Below are positions 6,728 through 10,763 of a stretch of DNA of 10,763 nucleotides, one piece after another. Position numbers and translations under genes: made by a program. The DNA is from Dehalococcoidia bacterium UBA2160. GTDB taxonomy: Bacteria; Chloroflexota; Dehalococcoidia; Lucifugimonadales; UBA1123. The DNA lies in NCBI GenBank assembly GCA_002328865.1, contig DCWO01000090.1, positions 1 through 10,763 of the forward strand. The letters are read 5' to 3'. Numbering within the stretch: position 1 is the first letter of the stretch; every line of letters starts with the position of its first letter. The notes under the pieces are model-generated. The model saw only the letters and a program-made list of their open reading frames with translations. It ran no database searches and had not been told where the DNA came from.

Positions 6728-7501
6728 ATGCCGGTGGTCAACGAAGCCCTCGAGAGGGAGCTGACCTACGTAACGGAGCCCGCCGAACATAGTCGAATAC
6801 GCGCCGCCTGGGACACCGCCGATCCCATCCTACAAGAGATATCCTATCGACTCATCGTGGGAGACCAGAACGAGATCGATCGGCTGACCAAACAGGCCCT
6901 CGACGAAGGCCACTCCGCCAACTCGATCCTCGATCACGGTCTCGTCGCGGGTATGGCGATTGTTGGAGTCAAATTCCGCGACAACCTGATCTTCGTGCCG
7001 GAGGTCCTCGTGGCCGCCCGCGCCATGAAAGCCGGGATGGCCCACATCGAGCCGATCCTGTCCGACGCCGGCGTCGAGCCGGCAGGCGTTGTGGTCATGG
7101 GCACTGTCAAGGGCGATCTCCACGACATCGGCAAGAACCTCTGCATCATGATGCTGCGAGGCGCCGGGTTCACGGTTCACGACCTGGGAGTCGACACGCA
7201 GCCCGACGAGTTCATCGACGCTGCAATGGAGCACGAAGCCCAGATCGTAGGCATGTCCGCGCTGTTGACCACGACGATGCCAAACATGGGCCGCACTATC
7301 GAAGCCATCGAAGAAGCCGGTTTGCGCGACGAGGTCAGAGTCATGGTCGGAGGCGCGCCGCTGAACCAAGAGTTCGCCGACGATTTCGGAGCTGACGGCT
7401 ACGGCAAGGACGCGATCTCGTGCGTCGAGATCGCAAAGCGTCTGGTCGGCGCCGGCGATGCTGAGGGCGAGGAATCGACGCCGGTGACGGGCGCCGACTG
7501 A
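6728..7501 (+). CDS. Corrinoid (B12-binding) methyl-carrier protein, MtaC/MttC/CmuA-like
   Basis: This 257-residue cytoplasmic protein carries a methyl group on the cobalt of a bound corrinoid. A 30-residue N-terminal extension precedes the helical cap domain (about 31-115), which contains HGLVAGMAIVGVKF and FVPEVLVAARAMKAGM. The Rossmann B12 domain (about 118-242) has the base-off signature Asp130-x-His132-x-x-Gly135 in KGDLHDIGKN, where His132 would be the lower cobalt ligand. It also has MSALLTTTM at 176-184, VGGAPL at 207-212 and GADGYGKDA at 221-229. The last 15 residues are acidic and probably disordered. GAGG (6715-6718) supports the ATG, nine bases on. It is the common substrate for the MtaA-like and homocysteine-type methyltransferases encoded upstream. 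No reductive activase for cob(II)alamin is in the window, so one must be supplied from elsewhere. Confidence 0.95.
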   Translation: MPVVNEALERELTYVTEPAEHSRIRAAWDTADPILQEISYRLIVGDQNEIDRLTKQALDEGHSANSILDHGLVAGMAIVGVKFRDNLIFVPEVLVAARAMKAGMAHIEPILSDAGVEPAGVVVMGTVKGDLHDIGKNLCIMMLRGAGFTVHDLGVDTQPDEFIDAAMEHEAQIVGMSALLTTTMPNMGRTIEAIEEAGLRDEVRVMVGGAPLNQEFADDFGADGYGKDAISCVEIAKRLVGAGDAEGEESTPVTGAD

Positions 7502-7567
7502 CAACTTGGGCGACGAACCGACAGTCCGTGCGACGTCTCGACGCACTGGCAATGAGGAGGGCATTGA

Positions 7568-7810
7568 TTGCCCGAACCCGTAGACAAAGACCGCTACGAG
7601 TCCAGCCTGGCGCGATTGCAAGAGATTTTCGCCGACATCAACGACACGGCCACCGAAGTCTCCAAATGGCGATGCCCGTACAAGAACGTCGAGGACCGTT
7701 GCACCGCGAGCTTCGGTTGCCGCAACCAAGACCGCGACGTGCCGGAGGGCGAACTCGCTGCATGCACCGGAAGCGATAAGCTCGACTATCGCGCGGCCTG
7801 GGAGGCCTAA
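7568..7810 (+). CDS. Small four-cysteine protein of unknown function
   Basis: I do not recognise this 80-residue protein. It begins with a probable helix (about 8-32) and continues into a cysteine-rich half: Cys36 in KWRCPY, Cys45 in EDRC, Cys51 in FGCRNQ and Cys66 in AACTG. Four cysteines in 31 residues suggest a zinc or Fe-S site or disulfides; the sequence alone cannot decide, and no signal peptide is seen. The start is an uncommon TTG, but the GAGGAGG at 7554-7560 sits seven bases upstream, which makes this start convincing and excludes the overlapping frame as the real gene. It follows the corrinoid protein gene by 66 bases on the same strand and ends the cluster. A role beside the corrinoid protein, such as a redox or assembly helper, is possible but unproven. 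Confidence 0.75.
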   Translation: MPEPVDKDRYESSLARLQEIFADINDTATEVSKWRCPYKNVEDRCTASFGCRNQDRDVPEGELAACTGSDKLDYRAAWEA

Positions 7811-7830
7811 GCGCTGGGTGGTCAAGAGCT

Positions 7831-7972
7831 TGGCCCTGAAGAGCCAGAGCACCCCGTTCAGTGGTGGTCTCGACCTTCAGGCCGAACCCCGATACGGACA
7901 ACCCTGTGCTAATCTGCGCTTGGATCCAAGAGCCATTGCGCTGCGGACACGGTGCGCCCGGCCTTCAGGCCG
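7831..7972. repeat. Cluster of three short palindromes with TTCAGG/CCTGAA cores
   Basis: The 192-base gap between the convergent genes holds three small stem-loops. TGGC/GCCA (7831-7846) encloses CCTGAA. A second palindrome around CCTTCAGG lies at 7870-7885, with one mismatch that becomes a G-U pair in minus-strand RNA. CGGCC-TTCA-GGCCG (7959-7972) is a perfect five-base stem. The last two share the 12-mer CCTTCAGGCCGA (7874-7885 and 7962-7973). No U-run follows any of them. They could act as bidirectional transcript ends or be REP-like elements. Confidence 0.45.
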
Positions 7973-8002
7973 ACGCTGACACACGAACGACCCGAGGCGA
8001 GC

Positions 8003-10582
8003 TTACCCGTCCAGCTCCACAGTCCCGTCGTCGCCGTTCACCGTGATCGTCTGTCCTTCACGAATCCTCTTTGTCGCCGTGCGAGTCTTGAACACGGCGG
8101 GAATCCGGTACTCGCGCGCGACAATCGCGGGATGCTGGAATATCTCGCCCTCGTCGAGCACGACCGCCGACAGCAGCGGGAAGAACGGCGTCCAGTCCGG
8201 GCCGACATTGCCGGCAACCAGGACGTCACCTTTGTGCAACCTGGGAGCGGATGCGGCGTCCTGCACCAGCCGGGCGGGCCCACTGGCGCTTCCTCTGGAG
8301 GCTGAGGCGCCCCGGAGGATCGTTCCGTTGTCGACATCCGCCTCACGTGCGGGTGTGTCGTCGCTCCGTTCGATCGGTTTCCCGAGAGTCGCCGGAGGAG
8401 TGACAGCGGCCAGACGAGTTCGCCTTTCGGACCGCTCGACGACCAGAGACCGAAGGTCTGGCGTTTCGCCTTCGTTGATGACCTGACCGAGTTCTTCTAG
8501 CGAGACGTGCAGCGCGTCCACTGGTTGGTCCAGCATGCCTGCCTTGACCAATGCCACACCCATCTCGTGCATTGCGTCGCGCATCTGCCCGACGGTCGAC
8601 TGCTCCATCAGATAGTTATGGTTCTCCATGCGTTGCAGGTCGGAGTGGGCTCGACGTCGCGCCGTTTCGAACCTCTCGAGGCGTTCCGGGTCGCTCGCCA
8701 GCTTGCGTCGAATACGCCTGGTGGCCTGCTGCCTACGCCGGAGGGCTTGCTTTTCGATCCCCTCCATCTCGCCGATGTCCTGTTCCGCATAGGCGGCAAT
8801 GAGCTGCAGAGGCTTGCGCGGCTCCATTCGCCAAGTCGTCCCCTCGAAGTCGACATTTGATCCGAAGCCCCATCCGGTCCTGAATCCGAATTCTCGGATC
8901 AGCTTCGAGAACTGCCCGTTGAATCGCTGGACGGCGGGCCGTTCTTTGTGTGCGGGGGAGTCGAGAACCTCATACTGATCTCTTGCGAAGGCAGCAGCCA
9001 ACGCGGGGTCGCTTTGCACGGTTTTGGCCAGGTCTCGAAGCTGCGAAACCAGGCGGGTCGTCATGTTGGGCACCGCATGGAGAAATGCGTCGTTGTCCTC
9101 GATGGGCTCACCGGTGATCTCGTGGAATGCCGACGGCCAGTCGAGCCTATTCGTCATGCCGCTCATGCACCAGTGCAGGTGCCTCATAATATGGCCGGAG
9201 GCTTCGATTGACGCTTCCAGGTAGGCGAATCGGGCCGGAACGGAACCGCCGGCGGCTCTGAGACTCCTAAGTTTCACCAACTCGGCTTCGACCTCCGGCG
9301 CGATCTCCTCGTTGTAGTTGCTCGTTCCTTGGTCGATGAATGACTGACAACGAGCCACGTGTCGATTGACCCGTGCTGTCACTTCATCGGCGTCAATTTC
9401 CGGAGGCCGCGTGTAAACATAGTCGTTCACGATGCTCATGACGTGGCTTCGCGCCATCATGGCGCCAGTCTGTTCGAAGCACTGCCGCTGACCCTCGACG
9501 TAGCGTTTGACAGCGTCGAGTTGAAGTCGAAACACTGGGCCTTGAAACGCGCTCGAGTTGGTCAGAAACCAGGTGTGTTTGGGGTCGACCCAACCGTCCC
9601 AATCCGTCGATTCGACGGGCTCGACATCCTCTAACGTCGTAATGGGTCTCGACTGGAGCAGGTGCAGACCATCTTCGGCGACCGCGAACTCGATGTCTTG
9701 CGGGCCGCCGAAGAGCGACTCAAGCTGTCTGCCCAACTCAGAAAGCCGAACGAGTGAACGGTCACCCAAGGCGGGTTGGAGGCGTTTCCACTCCTGCACG
9801 TCAACTGTAGACGTGCTCCCTTCGGCAAGGGAGACCACCATCGCGTCCTTGGATACTATTTCGGTCTTGACCGGAACGCCGGTGGTCGGGTCGAGTTCCA
9901 GGCGATCGGCGGGCGCCGCGCCTGCCACAACGCCTTCGCCCAGCCCGAAGGCCGCGCTCACGACGAACCTGTTTGCGCCGGTCACCGGATCGCGAGTGAA
10001 CATCACGCCGGAGGCCTCAGGATTGATCTGCCGTTGGACGACGACCGCCATGCCGATTGAGCTGTTGGGCACGCCATTCTGAATACGGTAAGCGATCGCG
10101 CGAGTGGAGTAGAGCGAGGCCCAGACGTCGCGCATGCGTCCGATGACGTCGTCGAAAGTCAGTATATTAAGGAAGGAGTCGTATTGACCGGCGAAGCTGG
10201 CTTCCGCCATATCTTCGGCAGTGGCCGACGAGCGAACCGACACCGCGTCGCCGCCCATCGAGTCGTAGGCCACTGTCATGGCGTCCAGCAGCCTCGGGTT
10301 GATCTCCAGTTCGCCAATCGCGGCGGTTGCGCGCGACGACGCCTGAGAAATCGCGTCGATGTCGGTGGGCTTAGCCTGCAGTATGGGCATAAGCGCCTGC
10401 AGGAGCTCGACGGAAGCGGACATCAAAAAGGCGCCGCTGGTGACGACGAACCCGCCAGGCACCGGCAGGTCTTTGTCGATCATGCGGGCCAAGGCCGAGC
10501 CCTTGCCGCCGGTTGCCGCGGGGTCTTGCGCTGCAGGGTCATTCAGCCACGTTACCAGTTGATCCATAGGTGCTTGTTCCAC
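8003..10582 (-). CDS. PEP synthase/rifampin phosphotransferase-like ATP-dependent dikinase
   Basis: This 859-residue enzyme would use ATP to phosphorylate a swivelling histidine and pass a phosphate to an acceptor. An ATP-grasp (PPDK_N) domain fills about 20-315: GGKGSALARM, VPGGFVVTSGAF, SVRSSATAEDMAEASFAGQ (115-133), MFTRDPVTG, FGLGEG, QDIEF and LLQSRPIT. A long, mostly helical region follows to about 750. The C-terminal phosphohistidine domain (about 760-859) has His817 in QHPAIVAREYRIPAVF. There is no PEP-binding barrel, so the order and size match rifampin phosphotransferase (about 865 residues) better than PEP synthase or PPDK. The true acceptor is unknown. The loop before His817 reads DEGEIFQH instead of the usual GGxTSH type. 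GTG 10582 is chosen because GAGGGGG (complement of 10591-10597) is eight bases upstream. Confidence 0.88.
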   Translation of the reverse strand: MEQAPMDQLVTWLNDPAAQDPAATGGKGSALARMIDKDLPVPGGFVVTSGAFLMSASVELLQALMPILQAKPTDIDAISQASSRATAAIGELEINPRLLDAMTVAYDSMGGDAVSVRSSATAEDMAEASFAGQYDSFLNILTFDDVIGRMRDVWASLYSTRAIAYRIQNGVPNSSIGMAVVVQRQINPEASGVMFTRDPVTGANRFVVSAAFGLGEGVVAGAAPADRLELDPTTGVPVKTEIVSKDAMVVSLAEGSTSTVDVQEWKRLQPALGDRSLVRLSELGRQLESLFGGPQDIEFAVAEDGLHLLQSRPITTLEDVEPVESTDWDGWVDPKHTWFLTNSSAFQGPVFRLQLDAVKRYVEGQRQCFEQTGAMMARSHVMSIVNDYVYTRPPEIDADEVTARVNRHVARCQSFIDQGTSNYNEEIAPEVEAELVKLRSLRAAGGSVPARFAYLEASIEASGHIMRHLHWCMSGMTNRLDWPSAFHEITGEPIEDNDAFLHAVPNMTTRLVSQLRDLAKTVQSDPALAAAFARDQYEVLDSPAHKERPAVQRFNGQFSKLIREFGFRTGWGFGSNVDFEGTTWRMEPRKPLQLIAAYAEQDIGEMEGIEKQALRRRQQATRRIRRKLASDPERLERFETARRRAHSDLQRMENHNYLMEQSTVGQMRDAMHEMGVALVKAGMLDQPVDALHVSLEELGQVINEGETPDLRSLVVERSERRTRLAAVTPPATLGKPIERSDDTPAREADVDNGTILRGASASRGSASGPARLVQDAASAPRLHKGDVLVAGNVGPDWTPFFPLLSAVVLDEGEIFQHPAIVAREYRIPAVFKTRTATKRIREGQTITVNGDDGTVELDG

Positions 10583-10627
10583 CAGTCATTCCCCCTCACA
10601 CACAGCGTCAAGACGCGGAATTCAGAC

Positions 10628-10660
10628 ATTATACGCGATCAGCGGGGTTGACGAGCGATC
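10628..10660 (-). promoter_or_regulatory. Candidate promoter of the dikinase gene with twin GCGATC words
   Basis: On the minus strand a perfect TATAAT (complement of 10628-10633) lies 45 bases before the GTG start, predicting a leader of about 40 bases. No good -35 is present. Instead GCGATC occurs at 10635-10640 and 10655-10660 (plus-strand reading), exactly 20 bases apart, covering the -35 region. They could be an activator's paired sites. Confidence 0.45.
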
Positions 10661-10754
10661 GAGAAACTGTCGGGCGGCATCCGTGGGTATCCTCGAGAAT
10701 GCCGGCTCATTGTGGCGGAGCAATCTCGTCAAGTAACATCGATGTGCGAGAAAT

Positions 10755-10760
10755 GAGGAG
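10755..10760 (+). promoter_or_regulatory. Possible ribosome binding site for a gene beyond the window
   Basis: The last bases contain GAGGAG in the context AAATGAGGAGAGA. This resembles the sites before the corrinoid protein gene (AAATGAGG) and the Cys4 gene (AATGAGGAGG). A plus-strand gene may start just past the window end, divergent from the dikinase gene. Confidence 0.25.
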
Positions 10761-10763
10761 AGA

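Noticed and set aside
7528..7779. Overlapping 83-codon arginine-rich frame at the Cys4 gene
   Set aside because: It lacks a well-placed ribosome site and has composition typical of a shifted reading frame. The TTG-started frame has an ideal GAGGAGG at the right distance.
6830..7852. Minus-strand open frame of 340 codons opposite the corrinoid and Cys4 genes
   Set aside because: It runs across two supported genes and their gap, has no recognisable domain, and is explained by the codon bias of the plus-strand genes.

Overview
The window reads as a high-GC bacterial chromosome, most plausibly Chloroflexota (Dehalococcoidia/SAR202-like). This rests on gene content and style: many corrinoid-methyltransferase parts, a stand-alone amidase, a rifampin-phosphotransferase-like dikinase and small palindromes between genes. 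It is an inference, not a marker-gene result. I see no rRNA, tRNA, CRISPR array or insertion sequence. No gene-free stretch exceeds about 230 bases.

Layout. (1) 157-2584, minus strand: an alpha/beta hydrolase followed by an amidase-signature hydrolase, with a hairpin between them. (2) 2734-7810, plus strand: a run of seven genes. In order they are a PF13769 'virulence factor'-type small protein, a zinc homocysteine S-methyltransferase-domain protein, an unrecognised protein with an internal duplication, a PD-(D/E)XK nuclease-like protein, an MtaA/UroD-family methyltransferase, a B12-binding corrinoid protein and an 80-residue four-cysteine protein. (3) 8003-10582, minus strand, convergent with the run: a long PEP-synthase/rifampin-phosphotransferase-like enzyme. 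A divergent promoter region lies at 2585-2733.

How the genes may work together. The plus-strand run looks like a corrinoid-dependent methyl-transfer module. The corrinoid protein would carry the methyl group on cobalt. The MtaA-like enzyme (His240, Cys242, Cys318) and the homocysteine methyltransferase (Cys219, Cys284, Cys285) both carry zinc thiolate-activating signatures, so the module could move a methyl group between a methylated sulfur or other donor and homocysteine. Three small or unknown proteins (PF13769-like, the twin FxCGxxH protein and the Cys4 protein) travel with it and are candidate accessory parts. No reductive activase and no folate-linked methyltransferase is present in the window.

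The nuclease-like gene (4891-5406) does not fit this module. It is poorer in GC, has its own plausible promoter, and its leader resembles that of the next gene, which suggests insertion of a foreign gene into the cluster.
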